Shown in pieces: positions 26,054 through 38,190 of a stretch of 64,000 bases of DNA. How positions within the stretch are numbered: the first letter of the stretch is position 1; every line of letters begins with the position of its first letter. The stretch comes from Xiphias gladius (lineage: Eukaryota > Chordata > Actinopteri > Istiophoriformes > Xiphiidae): NCBI RefSeq assembly GCF_016859285.1, contig NC_053422.1:21927501-21991500 (forward strand). The letters are read 5' to 3'. The notes beneath the pieces were generated by a model. That model worked only from the letters and a program-made list of their open reading frames with translations. It had not been told where the DNA came from and made no database searches. The translations under genes and the position numbers were made by a program.

Positions 26054-27260
26054 ACAAACACCGCTCGCCCTCCAGTCGTGACCTCACTCTCAGTCGGACT
26101 CTCATACGCAAACGCAGATGCGCACACACACAGACCGAAGTCCTGGCCAGTCAGACCTACTGTCTCCCTTTTTAACCTATTTATTTAACATGCCCAAGAT
26201 ATGCACTCACACCCACCTTACATGCACGCACACACTGGACGAGGATGCATTGTGAAGAAGTCAGCTGAAGAGGAAGAGGGGAAACTCACATATCTGTTAC
26301 TGCTGGGGAGACAGACTTGTATTTATTTCCACAGCTTTCATATGCACTTGCCCTCCTCGCCTTTCATTCTTTCTTCCTCGTATGTGGAAGAAACGCACCA
26401 GCTGATGTTCTCCTTCACTGTGATTGGCTGATTCAGAGCTGCTTTGGTAAACTGTGGCCCCCCCACTGCTCTTCATCTGCGCTCTGCTATCCTCATCCTC
26501 CTCAGTTCTCTCTCCTTCCCTTGATTGCTTTTGCTGTCTTAACTTCTTTCCTTCAAGTGAAGTTATGGTTTATGTGTGAGGGTGTTGACATGATGATATT
26601 GACTGAGGGACATTGTAAGACTGTTTCCTCTCTTAAAGATAAAAAGATATGATTCTGCTTGTGGCGGAATAAAAAAGTCCCTCAGAATCAAAATCATCTG
26701 CCAGCACTTTTAGTAACATAAATGCATGTGTGGACACGACCTGTATTTCTTTTCCTTTAAAATTCACCGCCTGACTCATGTTACTTTGTGACGCTAACGG
26801 TGTATCAAAAAAGGTAAAATAAGCTGCAGATGAACGAAAGATAATGTCTAGAGTTCAAAGGTGAAACAATGTGGTATCGATAACAGAAATTTTAGTTTGC
26901 AAACAATATATATATATATTTTATATATATATATTATATATATTATATATATTATATATATATATATTATATATATATATAAATAAATAAATTTAAAAAA
27001 TATGATTATGATGATGAAGATGAAGAGCATGTGGGGGAGCTGTAGGGATTTCTCTGGGGGGGACGGGACGCACCCCGTCAAACCAGAGAGGCTGAATTTT
27101 AGAAAAAAAAAAAGAAAAAAAAATTTCCATGGATATCTCTTCAAAAAGACATTGTGGAAATTGTATGATATTGTATTTATTTCATTTGATTTTTAAGATT
27201 CTATTTTTCTTTCAAGTTCTGTATATATTGACATTAAAGATCATTATTGACATGCATTCC
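26054..27260 (+). terminator. rps6ka6: rps6ka6 3'UTR with two candidate poly(A) signals
   Basis: An AATAAA at 26668-26673 and an ATTAAA at 27233-27238 could end the transcript. The second is followed by a GT-rich stretch (tgtggtgtgagctggtttgttctc), the better downstream element. Between them lies an (AT)n tract at about 26908-26982 and an A-rich stretch near 27102-27123. Which site is used cannot be told from sequence. Confidence 0.6.
26908..26992. repeat. (AT)n low-complexity tract
   Basis: Imperfect AT dinucleotides with TATT interruptions, ending in AAATAAATAAAT. It lies in the distal part of the possible rps6ka6 3'UTR. Confidence 0.9.
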
Positions 27261-27540
27261 CTGTGGTGTGAGCTGGTTTGTTCTCTCACAAAAATGCACT
27301 GCAGACTTTCATCTGTTATTCATAATAAATTGAAAATACTTATTTAATGTGACAACTAAGCAATAGTCTTACTTTGGCAGCATAATTACAACCTGATCAT
27401 CAGTGTGGCCAGAACAAGTAAGGCTTTAGAAGCAAAACATTTTATTATAATGATTAAAAGAACATATTTTATGACTTACAAATTAAACTTTACATTTGAA
27501 AGAATAAGATCGTGTTATGACATTTACAGAGTCTCAGTTT

Positions 27541-27996
27541 AAAGGGTTGGTTCACCTAAACAAAAATTTAAAGTTTTGTTTTTAGTTAGCCAGATTTTGA
27601 GATATCTGGCTTCTGCCACCAAGCCACTATAATGTAGTTGACTGTAATGTTTGTTGTACTTGAAACAATGAAAGATTTTCTTGAAAAAAATCAAATGCCT
27701 ATTTACACATACAACAGTGACAGATCAACATTATCATTTATTTGGAGTCTTGTCTCTGGCCACCCGACAAATGTAAGTCCAATATTAACTCTCCTTTTAG
27801 CTTTGTTTTGGGTTTCCACCAATTCCTGAAGGAAAATCCTGGTTCTTTAGCTTGTAATTGCTCCAAATTGTTTTTTGTTTTTTTTTGTTTTTTTTTAAAT
27901 ATTGCTTAGTGTGGCTTTGAACCCAGATAATGTTGATGGGTACATTGCACAAGTGAGGAAATATGGTTCTTTGTAATTTGGGTGAAACAACCCTTT
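27541..27996. mobile_element. Non-autonomous DNA transposon (terminal inverted repeats)
   Basis: The left end AAAGGGTTGGTTCACC and the right end GGTGAAACAACCCTTT are near-perfect inverted repeats (one mismatch) about 456 bp apart, with no coding capacity between. The left flank is TTT/TTAA-like. Termini of this sort are very abundant in fish genomes, as I recall, but I cannot name the family with certainty. Confidence 0.65.
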
Positions 27997-28529
27997 AGAA
28001 TTATGGCCACATCCCAAGTGCTCTCATTTCCCTTTGTTTCCTCTCCTTACAAACCTAAATGAGATGCAAAGCATATTAGCCACCACTAGGTGGTAACACT
28101 GTCCAGTGCATGAGAAGTTACATGGTGGTTGAACACACAGCGTCCCTCTGTGGGTCTGTGTTCTGCCCTTATGTAAATGATCAGTCTCGCCTGCTTCCAT
28201 TTTGTCTGTCCAACCCCCCCCCTCCCCTGAGAATATGAGCTGCTCTAACCAGTGGTGTGCGGAGAGAATTGTGTGTGTGTGTGTGTATGTGTGTCAGAGC
28301 TGTCAGGACCAGACAGCAGAGGATGGAGATCTAGGCAAGGAAAGCAGATGGATTGAGGCACGAGGACTGCTCCCATCAATGCACACACAGAAACACACAC
28401 TCTGGCCTATGGACCAGCTGTTGTCCTTTTTCTGCAACTGTCTGTGCTGACTCCATGTCCTCCTCTTCCTCTCCCTCTCTCCCCTGGATGAGATGCATTT
28501 TGCAGTCAGCCTGGGAGCTGAGAGGTAAA

Positions 28530-28870
28530 CAGTGGGGCTAATTGCTTTGACATACTGCTCTTTGTTTTGGCCTCCTGGTGCTAATCAACCACTCGGCTAA
28601 TAAGTCTGCCTGGCAAGGAAAGCACAACTGTGTTTAGGCTGGGAGGAAGTAGGACTGGATAGGGGTCTGTCACGTTGACTTATATTTGCAGTGCACATTT
28701 GCTCGTCGTCCAGAGTTCCCACAGTGCTTCTGTGGCTGGGTAGCGCCCCGCTCAGGTGTGAATCTATTTATCCTCATTAACAAGCGTCTCCCCAAAGTCA
28801 GCCAATTAACACGCTGCTCCTAATGAAGCCATTAGCTGTCAGATGAGGTAGAGGCAGAGCTTGTCATCAG
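28530..28870. promoter_or_regulatory. Candidate conserved non-coding element
   Basis: Non-repetitive sequence with repeated homeodomain cores (gctaattg, ctaatcaa, ggctaataag, ccaattaac, taatgaagccattag) lies just left of a microsatellite. The texture matches developmental enhancers, but conservation was not tested. Confidence 0.35.
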
Positions 28871-28875
28871 TCCAC

Positions 28876-28884
28876 TGTGTGTGA

Positions 28885-28955
<71 letters not shown>

Positions 28956-28966
28956 TGTGTGCGTGT
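28876..28966. repeat. (TG)n(CGTG)n compound microsatellite
   Basis: GT units run into about ten GCGT units and then mixed GT/GC. Confidence 0.95.
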
Positions 28967-30883
28967 ATCCACTCCTGGTGCTAATAAAAGCAAGAGAATT
29001 AATGGAGTGAGCGTGTGTGATAATGAGTTAATGTGGAACAAGCAGGACGAGCAGTGATCAGCCCTCTGTCTCAAATGAAGATATCAGACACAGTGATTTA
29101 CTCTCTCAGGGCCATAAACAGGCCTTTCTCCTCCAGCATACACCACTCCTGAGTGTGTGCGAGTGTGTGTGTTTTATAGATATGCTGGCAGGCAAAGTGG
29201 GATGACGAAAGCTCCTCTTTAAACACAGAGCATGCTACTTGGCGCTGCAGTTTTGGAAAAAAAGGCCCTTTTAATTGCACCTGTGCAGGCATGTATGACC
29301 ACCTAACATCACATTAAAGTTTGCAGCCTCAAAACAACAAACTGTGGATGTAAGTCAGTGCTCGTGTGTTCCTTAATGGAGCTATCACCCTGCGCAACCT
29401 TAATATGATTTTAATTGTCAAAGTAATTGCAAGGACATGAACGCCACAGCCTCGACAGAGAGGAACAATAAGATCACAGAGGCAGCTGTTCTACTGACAC
29501 CATTTTCAGTTCATTCTTCGTCAGTGACTGAATGTAAAAACGGAGATACCAGATTTCTGAGAGTATGCACTGATCTAAGGAGGTGTAAAAAAAAGAAAAA
29601 AATCAAACTTAAAAAAACATTTTACCAGTGGCAACAAAGATCTACTCTCTTTTTTTCTATTCTTGATTTTTCTCATAGCCTGGTTTTAATGTATGTCTTA
29701 CACCACCCAACCCCCACCCTGCAAACTGCACTACAGCCGCCCAGCCCTGTCTAGGGATGCCAGAACGGAGGATGTGAAATTGATTTTAGGTTACTTAATC
29801 GTAACTCAGATTCTTCCATCTTCTCTCTTCTTCTTCTTTAACAATCCCTGCCGCCCTCATCAACTCTGCCTGCTTCTCTCCTCTGCCCTCAGTCACAGTT
29901 GCTCTGCAATTGATTCTGTCCTCTAATGGACTATCAGTGGTCCTTCGGCCCTCCAGTGCGCCGTTATCAAGTTTGGTCACCTTCACTTTGAAGTCGTGTC
30001 AGTGCCCTGCAGAGGAAAAGGGATGAGTTGGCCTGCTTGTATTTCCAAGTTGGCAACTGCAGTACGAGGACAAATACACAAACAATGTGTGTAAATCCCA
30101 CTGCAACAAGTGTGAAAGGCATTGCCAAAAAACATGCAATTTGTGGTGAGAACACACCAAAAATCTGTCATTCCAAAACAAATTAAAGCCTCGCTTATTC
30201 TCTGCGGCCAAGGGGGGGTCCAGAAAACAACAATTTCTTAACCACTGAGTGTCACTATTGGAGGGTTAAGCTTTATGAAAAGTCTGGCGATGCCCTGATT
30301 TTGGGACATATTTCTTCAAAAGTTGATACGCTAAAACAGAACATCTGTGAGTCTGCACTACTGTGTGGGCTACGGCAGAGGCCTACGTGCCTGATCCACT
30401 TCTCTGAATGATTTTTATCTGCATATCTTATCTGCTCACTGTGGTACACTGACTTATGGAATTACAGTAACTATGCTTTTTAAAAATGACATTTTTAATA
30501 AGGAAGTTTGGTTGCGACAAGAAAATATTTGGACATTTCGGGAATTCTCACAGAATATCTTATTATTATAATTATTATTTACCAAATGCAACATACAAAA
30601 GTGGTGAAATACTACTTCAAAAAATATGCCACCCATCTCAAATAATAGATAGCATTACTTTTCTATAGTGTTATTAGCTATTTTCCAAACTATTAAGAAT
30701 ATATCTAATTTGAAACAAAATGTATTCCTCACTTTCAGTTGTTCACATATTAAATAAATGGTTCTGCTATTATTTTGGAGTTATTTCAGTAATTCTAGTA
30801 ATTTAAAAAAAAATTTTTTGTCTTTCCCATTGTTTTCTTATTTAAAGTCTAACTTACAACAAGTGTAACATAGAATAAGCTCT

Positions 30884-31168
30884 CAGTGGTTCCCAACACG
30901 AGGGCTGTGACCTCCGCAGGGGGCTGCAAATTCAGAAAGTGGGGTCACCAAAATTGTGTTTGCTTATTTGGTTTTTTCTTATAAATTACTGCACATTTTT
31001 AGGTATTTTCAGCCATTTAAAAATGATTCGAACAAAACAAGCATAAAAATCATTCTCTGGCCGAACTCGTCATAAGCGGTTGACCTACAGTATGCAGCCA
31101 ATTATGGGGGTCATACTAAATAATAATCATTCTAAGGGATAACAAGCCAAAAAGGCTGGGAACCACTG
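30884..31168. mobile_element. hAT-type non-autonomous element
   Basis: It begins CAGTGGTTCCCAAC and ends with the inverted counterpart TGGGAACCACTG, 285 bp apart. CAGTGGTT termini are characteristic of hAT/Charlie elements. No transposase frame is present, and the flanking 8-bp duplications are no longer recognisable, so it is old. Confidence 0.65.
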
Positions 31169-31939
31169 CTTTAAGACTGTATCATAACGACCAGTATGAA
31201 GCCAAGGATCAGACCGATAGTGGCCTGACAGAAGAGATATGAAAATACATGTATGACCTTACAATTATGTTTTGTTAAAAGTGAGACTCGGTAGCAGATT
31301 AGGGAGTGATGTAGAAAGGATCACTGTGCACACTTAAAGTAAACACAGAGACAGAATCGGTCCAAAAGTCACACAACCATGTGGCTGATTATATTGTTAT
31401 TATGTGTTCCTGTCTGTGTTCTCTGTGTGGCGGCTAGACTGCAGCCCTGTGTTTTCCCCCTATCTAATAAGAGAATTGTGATGTCAAATGTCCTCCTTTG
31501 ACCCCCTACATCGCCAGTTTTACTGAAAACATGATATCAGCGTCTGATAAACTTCTTTTTCTGCTTTCTCTGAAAATGTATGCTACCCTGCTTTAAAGTT
31601 ACTGCTCTTCAATCCCAATTTGTTTTATGCCCTTTATTGAGTTTCAGAGATTTTTTAAAAAGCTTGGGAAAAATAACACTATTAATAAAAGCTGTGGGAA
31701 ACAATTTATTTAGAAGAATTTTGAGCATGTTTTTCACACTTTTGACCTCTTAACTTTCCACCTGAGTCTTTGAAACAGGGTACAGAATAGAAGAAAAGAG
31801 AACAGAAGGTTTGAGATGAGATGCAATTATGAAAAAAGAGGTGTGAGTCAGCTGGTCCCATTATCCCCTGCCAGTAAACAACTCCTACTCATCCTCCAGA
31901 CTACTCCACTACTACACAAGTCACCACTTCTGCTCCTCC

Positions 31940-32260
31940 ATTGTCGCTGTCCTGTCTGATGACGAGCCCTTGCTTACTCAAGATCTGATTCAGAGGCTCA
32001 ATTATCTACTGAAGTGCAAAGGCGAGTCATCCCACCTCAAGCATTTTGGAAAAATAATTACCCGAAGTTCATCATTTCATACTTCTGAAATGTGTTTTCA
32101 TCTTTCACCTGTTATAATTTCCTCACATTTCCCCGAGTCAATCATTTTTTCACCAGTAAATTATGTACGAGGAGGTATCAATTACTCTATAAAGACATAT
32201 TTGGAGGTTGCTACTAGAGGTTTTTGTGCTGGGGCTCCACGTTGAGGCATTATGAGGTGG
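31940..32260. promoter_or_regulatory. Candidate conserved non-coding element
   Basis: Repeat-free sequence with AT-rich factor-site words (aaaataattaccc, gtcaatcatttt, agtaaattatg, atcaattactc) between repeat-rich neighbours. Enhancer-like texture only; not confirmed. Confidence 0.3.
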
Positions 32261-32850
32261 AGGACACTGCGGTGCTTGGCTTGCTCTGCTTGTTTGCTCG
32301 ACTGCCGGCTGCTCTTCCTCCATCCAGGGTCATTTTTCCCCCAGAAATGAGGGATTATTTTGAACTAAAATAGATGGATGGAATCAATCAGCCATGGTTT
32401 TACTTTTCTCCTCTTCTACATAACCGACCCCTTTCACCTCCACCCTCACACCCTTTTCTCTCTCCTCTCCCTCCCTCTCTCTCCCTCTCTCTCTGTCTCC
32501 CCCACCCCCCTCTCAGGACTGCAGACTGAGGAGATGCATAAATTCAGTGGCATTAGTATTCCAGTCAGGCTCTCCATTTCAAGGCAAGGCCTAGCACCCT
32601 TCCGCCTCTCCTCTTCTCCTCTCCTCTCCCTCCTTCACTCTCCCTCTCCAGCTCTATTTTTTAATCATTTAAGCAGCGCTGCATCTATATGCCTACTTAT
32701 ATCCAAAACCATCCCTAAATTATTTTTAGGTATTATGATTTTTTTCTTTTTCTTTTCTTTTTTTTTTTTTTTAGGAATATAGCTCTATTTTGGCCTTGCA
32801 TGGCCAATTATATGCAGCTGTAGTCTTTGAAATGAGATTCATCTGCTTCT

Positions 32851-32853
<3 letters not shown>

Positions 32854-32916
<63 letters not shown>

Positions 32917-32939
32917 GCGTGCGTGCGTGTGTGTGTGTT
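32854..32939. repeat. (TG)n microsatellite
   Basis: More than 35 TG units with a few C interruptions at the right end. Confidence 0.95.
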
Positions 32940-33495
32940 TGTCATTGTGTTTTGCTGTCAGGCCCAGCAGCCCAGGCGATAAATCACACATGTCTGATTG
33001 AGGAGGGCAGAGGCCCCGGACAATAACATTTTAGTGGAACTGCTGGAGAAAGTGTCTCAGTTTGCTGTGATCCGTAGAGCCTGCAGACCTGCAGCCAAGG
33101 TCCTGCTGAACCACTGGACATTTTACAGCTGTTAGTGACATGGAATAAACTTGGAAAAGTTGCCTCCTGACATGACATTGAAGATGAGTGAAGGTTATTC
33201 TGCCTAAGCATAGTTGTACTTGTGTGTATAGACATATAAATGGACCATAATATTTCTATTAAGTATAATCCTTATATATAATGAACCCTCAATGTAGAAT
33301 CTTCAATTTATGCAAAAATTACAAAGGACCATTGAATAAAGAAAATTAATTCTACATAGTAAGTGTTGCTTTCACAATAATAATAATAATAATAGTAGTA
33401 ATAATAATTTTGAGTCTATTTCTAAATTCTAAATCTTCATATTCATCCGAGGTTGAATTCTGTTTTGGACAGTAAACAGTTGTAGCAAGAAATTG

Positions 33496-34688
33496 TTTAT
33501 TACAACATACATAGTTTATTTCAAAACATAATACAAGCTTTATACTGAAAATAAATAATCACTTGAGCTGTCATCGAAATTTGGAATAAAACCGCCGAAA
33601 CAGTTCGATCTTACTGAAAATATTGTTTGTTTGTTTGTTTGTTTTTTTACATTGCTAATTAAGTGCATGAATAACTAAGAGCATTTGTTTAAATTAATGA
33701 CTTCAAAAGGGTAATATATAAAACTGTACAATATTCGAAAAAATACTTAAGAAATAAACCAAATAACAGGAGTATTTAAGATTATAAAATTTTGATACTG
33801 AACGTACAATAAAATTATAGGCAGGTGTATAGCGTCAGTCAACCTCTCTTTCTATTCTCGGCTCTGTTTCAGAGTCCACACAGTTTATATGGTCGAAGAT
33901 GATTGAAATCAAATAAATGGATTTATAAATAGCTCTAACTGTGTGTGGCTTCGTGGGCTACAGGCCATCGGGGAGGAATTGGATCAAAACCCTCCAAGTG
34001 CTATTATGTCGGTAGCGATACCTCTACGACTGGGATGAGGGCCCTATAGTTGCATATGCAAAAAAAAAGAAAAAAAAGAATTACAGATCTGCTACGAGTA
34101 TGTTACAAAATAATGGGTGTAAATATGTTGGGAACTAAAGCGTCGCATGAGCCCGAGGGGAGCGTGAGGTGGACTGTAAAATGGCCTCCGGTGCTGCAAC
34201 AAATCAATTACGAAAAGTGATATTATCATCTGTTTCCCTCCGCCGCTCGTGCGAGGGAGGCAAGGTGTGTGCGAGAAAAAGAGCCCCAACAAATCAAAAC
34301 AGAGCATCAGCCCCATCCCTGTCACTGTTACCGAGCTGATGGGAAATGGGGGACACGAACCAAAGGCGCTGGCAGGTTATTAGGCACATTTTGTATTTAT
34401 ATCCGTGATGTAGAAAAAGAATTTGCCGGGCTCCCAAAGTGATCTGAAATGTGACGTTTTGAAATGCCGCTGCAGAATAATGCCCTCATGACGGTTAGAA
34501 AACGACGAAGGCTGAACGGGTATCTCTGTTGTTGTTTGTTGTCGTGTTTCAGTGCTGGAGGCCTCTGGAGGAGTCTGTACCGGGGCTGGCGCGGCGGCCG
34601 GAAGGTGCCACCGCGCGCCCCTGCGCTCGAGAGTCTGTGCCGAGGCTGGGGGGGTGGGGGTAGGGGGGGATTCCTCCCGGTGCCCCGG
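33496..34688 (-). terminator. pou3f4: Probable pou3f4 3'UTR
   Basis: Sequence 3' of the pou3f4 stop on the minus strand. Minus-strand AATAAA hexamers (TTTATT on plus) occur at 33496-33501 and again near 33516, about 1.2 kb past the stop. The segment is AT-rich with a TTTG run near 33628-33645. The exact end is uncertain. Confidence 0.45.
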
Positions 34689-35777
34689 TCAGAGATCGTG
34701 ACACGAGGAGGCGTCTCCCGCGCTCCCGCTGTGAGAATAGGGTCCCTCGTGCGGCGGCGGCTCCCCCGGCGGCGTCATGCGCTTCTCCTTCTGCCTCCGG
34801 TTGCAGAACCACACGCGCACCACCTCCTTCTCCAGCTGCAGCGTGTCCGCCAGCGTGGAGATCTCCTGCGCGGAGGGCTTGGGACACTTGAGAAAGTGCG
34901 TCTCCAGAACCCCCTTCACGCTGACCTCGATGGACGTCCTCTTCTTCCTCTTCCTCCCCTGAGCTGCTATCTTGTCTATACTGCTAGAGCTGCCCGTGGA
35001 CGAGTCGGCCTCCTCCAGCCACTTGTTTAGCAGCGGCTTTAGTTTGCACATGTTCTTAAAGCTCAGCTGCAGAGCCTCGAACCTGCAGATGGTGGTTTGG
35101 GAAAAGACGTTACCGTACAGCGTGCCCAGAGCCAGACCCACGTCCGCCTGCGTAAAGCCCAGCTTGATCCTGCGCTGTTTGAACTGCTTGGCAAAGTGCT
35201 CCAGCTCGTCCGAAGTCGGCGTCTCCTCGTCGGAGTGGTCGTGGCAGTGGTGCCCGCCGAGGTCGCTGTGCTCGGGGCTGAGAGTGTCCCTGAGGCCCGG
35301 GTGCATGCCTTGGCCCTGCGGGTTGGGTGGAGGTGTGAGCCCGCCGTGGTCCAGCATGCCGTTGACAGTGAATCCCGTCTGGGAGTAGATGTTGATCTGC
35401 TGCCCGCTGGTGATGGAGGAGTTGTGGGACACCGGAGTTCCCCAGGCTCCCGGGTGGTTGCCATGGTTGTTGTGATGAGGGGAGTGATGCGCTACGTGCG
35501 GGGAGCGGTGATGGATGATGCCGAGCTGCAGGTCCTCTCGGCCTGGTTTGACGTCCTGCTGCTCCATGGAGGCCGACCAGGGGCTGCCCTCCGACAGGCT
35601 GCTCGCCCACTGGTGCCCGAGGGGGTGTCCGTTGCTCTGGATGCTCTGCAGGTAGTCACTCTGGAGGAGTTTCTGGTGTCCTCTGTAGGGGCTAGCAGGC
35701 TGCATGGCCTGGCTGTCCGGGTGGATCATGGGACTGGAACTGAGCAGGGTGTAGGGGCTGGAGGCAGCTGTGGCCAT
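34689..35777 (-). CDS. pou3f4: POU domain class 3 transcription factor 4 (Brn-4)
   Basis: Nuclear transcription factor of neural tube, hypothalamus and inner-ear mesenchyme; human POU3F4 loss causes X-linked deafness (DFNX2). A single uninterrupted frame of 362 codons, the known intronless organisation of class III POU genes; human POU3F4 is 361. The N-terminal half is His/Ser/Pro-rich with the family-typical [14 protein letters not shown] (73-86) and [13 protein letters not shown]. The POU-specific domain covers about 183-257 ([19 protein letters not shown] onward), the linker 258-274, and the homeodomain about 275-334 with recognition helix WFCNRRQK (323-330). The tail ends SSCHDL, as in mammals. 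The ATG has A at -3 and G at +4 and matches the family MATAAS start. The sequence is GC-richer than its surroundings. It is convergent with rps6ka6. Confidence 0.97.
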   Translation of the reverse strand: MATAASSPYTLLSSSPMIHPDSQAMQPASPYRGHQKLLQSDYLQSIQSNGHPLGHQWASSLSEGSPWSASMEQQDVKPGREDLQLGIIHHRSPHVAHHSPHHNNHGNHPGAWGTPVSHNSSITSGQQINIYSQTGFTVNGMLDHGGLTPPPNPQGQGMHPGLRDTLSPEHSDLGGHHCHDHSDEETPTSDELEHFAKQFKQRRIKLGFTQADVGLALGTLYGNVFSQTTICRFEALQLSFKNMCKLKPLLNKWLEEADSSTGSSSSIDKIAAQGRKRKKRTSIEVSVKGVLETHFLKCPKPSAQEISTLADTLQLEKEVVRVWFCNRRQKEKRMTPPGEPPPHEGPYSHSGSAGDASSCHDL

Positions 35778-36060
35778 GCTGGCTGCTGAACCCCACTAGT
35801 GCTACTGAAGGGAGGGAGCCGCTCAGCCTCTGACATCTCCCTCTCTCTGGAGTCTCGGCAGCAGCCTAACACTGACTGACAGCCTCCACCACCACTCACA
35901 GACCGACGGAGACGCGGTGACGACGCCTTTCCACCAATGACGGCGCAGATACCCGAACCGCCGCCTCTGGAAGCAGAGCAGCGGGTGGGAAAGGGTTACA
36001 GGCAGTCGAACCGGAAGTGGGTCGGAGTGCTGGTCCAGTGGGTCTGGCTGCGGAACGACG
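35778..36060 (-). promoter_or_regulatory. pou3f4: pou3f4 5'UTR and proximal promoter
   Basis: GC-rich sequence upstream of the minus-strand ATG, with a pyrimidine-rich plus-strand stretch (35836-35860), CpGs and a CCAAT box on the plus strand at 35934-35938 (inverted relative to the gene). No clear TATA box. The transcript start is inferred to lie near 35.85-35.95 kb. Confidence 0.5.
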
Positions 36061-36579
36061 TGTGCTTGGAGCGGAGTTCCTGTTTATTAATTAAAGTTGC
36101 CAAATGATTTACGCACGGGTTTATTGCTGCTCCTGTCACCCTCGAGCGGTTGCGAAGGAGGACATTAAAGCGCAGTGGCATTTGTTAGACGTGCCAGCAC
36201 TTAATTTAGAAGGATACAATCAAACCAAGAGCAGTTCTCACCTGCTAATGATTAACTTTTAGAGAACACTTCCTCGGGTGTTCATAAAATGACCCGTCTC
36301 AAAATAGCGTTTACGCAAAGGCGTTTTACGCACCAACCGTTATCCACATCCATTTTGGCCAGACAAAAATTAAGGCATGTCCCGAGCCTGTAATCCCGAT
36401 TTAGTCTTTTAAATAAGACTCTGGCCAAAGTCGCACTTTTTTGCCGCCACGCAGGGGACACGTTTACTCAGCGGACACGTTTGCGAGCTAAAACCTCGCC
36501 ATTTTCACATTTTCTCAAAGAAGTGAATGTGTCCTCACGCATACACATCCACACCTCCAGCCTCTAAGAATCTCACCAG

Positions 36580-36745
36580 GCCCTCTCAGAGCCGAAAAAG
36601 ATCTAACTGCAGATCTGAGAGCAAACTTAGCTGCATAATTATATTTGCCAATAAGGAGCCTGCGTCCCAGTCTCCTTATTGGGCTGAAATTCCATTAAAT
36701 ATATAGCTCGAGCTCACAGGTTAAGCTTGATTTAAATTTGCATAC
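36580..36745. promoter_or_regulatory. Candidate enhancer with inverted CCAAT repeat and octamer
   Basis: Perfect 11-bp arms CCAATAAGGAG (36648-36658) and CTCCTTATTGG (36672-36682) flank a 13-bp spacer. Nearby are gcataattatattt, ccattaaatatatag and an exact octamer ATTTGCAT (36736-36743). It lies about 0.9 kb upstream of the pou3f4 ATG. Regulatory function is inferred. Confidence 0.4.
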
Positions 36746-37428
36746 ATTTTCATACATTTAGGAGAAATAAAAAGAAGGCTGCAGCCACCAGAAAGTCATT
36801 AAAGAGCGCTGAGCCGAGAGGAGGTTGGCTGTGGGGACCGAGACAGAGAGGAGGCCGGGGCAGGTGAGCTGACCGCGGGCTGGATGTGTTGACAGGGCCG
36901 CATGGAGGGAGGACGGACAGGGCCTCGGTATAATGACGGAGCGAGGTAAAGGTGATGACAGGACAGTCTTTGCTCCGCAGCCTCCCGTACGGTGGCCCAC
37001 GGGCCTGGAGGTGGGAGAGAGATAGTTCGCCGTATTTATGTGTTTGCGTGTAAATTCTTCATGTAGTTTACCCTTCGAAACTTCGGTCAAAGTGGCTGGA
37101 TACTTGATGTGAGTGGCAGTGGTGTTCTAGTGCTGTAGTCTGCTGAGCTGGGTTGCCTCGCTGCGAGTCGTTATGGCATGAAATGAAGCAGAAATTACAC
37201 GCAGGAAAAAATTAAAAATAATTGAAGCACAACGGTAGCATCGGCACTTCAATGCAACCCCTGCGTTTTCATACCGTGTCGTGTAAAATGCTGTAACCTT
37301 GGAGGATGAATTCCCCATTTAAAGGGGGGAAAAAATTAATTGTATCTGAGCCTGTAAATAAAATTTGAGGTTTTTCAAATTTGCTCAACTGATTCAACGC
37401 TCAGAATCGCTTGAAAAAAATACAGCCT

Positions 37429-37646
<218 letters not shown>

Positions 37647-38039
37647 GTCTTGTGACAAAAATAAAGTCTGCATTTTTGTGGAGCATGGAGCAGACAGGAG
37701 CGCGACTTGGAGAGGGGGTCGTATTGCTCTCGATAGTCTAAGTTTCTAAGTGTAACAGATGCTTCTCTAGAAACGCTCCTTGTGCTCACTCCTTTTATTC
37801 GCATCAACATTTTTCTGCCGCCGAGCGCGTTTCCATAGCGAGGCGAATAAAAGGCAAATCCCCGCTCCGCGCCTCCAATAAAGAGCCCATTCACAGATAA
37901 CCCGGGCCAGCCCTGCTACACTTACGCCATGCTGCACTGCAGCCTCTCTCTACCAAGGTGCACATTGCTGCGAAATAACCCCAGCTAATGACTCATAATT
38001 TCTCCAGTCTTCTCTTTTGGAAATGCTACTTTATGGTTG

Positions 38040-38190
38040 TTGATCATGTTTGTTTAGCGGCTTGTTTATGTTTATCTGGCGGCTTCGAGTGAATCTTATG
38101 GTGATTATCTACTGACAGACTATTTGCTGTAGGCAATGGAGTAAATAAAAATATGAGCCCATTTAGGAGATCTTCATTGTTTAAACTCAA
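38040..38190. promoter_or_regulatory. Candidate conserved non-coding element
   Basis: Repeat-free DNA with forkhead-like words (tgtttgtttagc, cttgtttatgtttatc) and gtaaataaaaatatgag. Enhancer-like texture; conservation untested. Confidence 0.25.

Larger units (their letters stand above)
27997..33495. other. rps6ka6-pou3f4 intergenic region
   Basis: About 5.5 kb between the tails of two convergent genes. I see no gene. It contains a hAT-type remnant, microsatellites near 28.9 and 32.9 kb, and two blocks (28.53-28.87 and 31.94-32.26 kb) of balanced-composition DNA rich in TAAT/ATTA words that look like conserved non-coding elements. Open frames here are short and lack homology to anything I know. 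Confidence 0.6.

Noticed and set aside
26201..26652. Open frames in the rps6ka6 3'UTR
   Set aside because: They lie downstream of the stop in untranslated sequence and lack homology.
34464..35789. Long plus-strand and alternate-frame ORFs over pou3f4 (188, 230 and 138 codons)
   Set aside because: Shadow frames of the GC-rich pou3f4 coding sequence, with no independent homology.
36758..37090. 110-codon minus-strand frame upstream of pou3f4
   Set aside because: No recognisable domain and no splice or promoter support; the region is better explained as regulatory flank.
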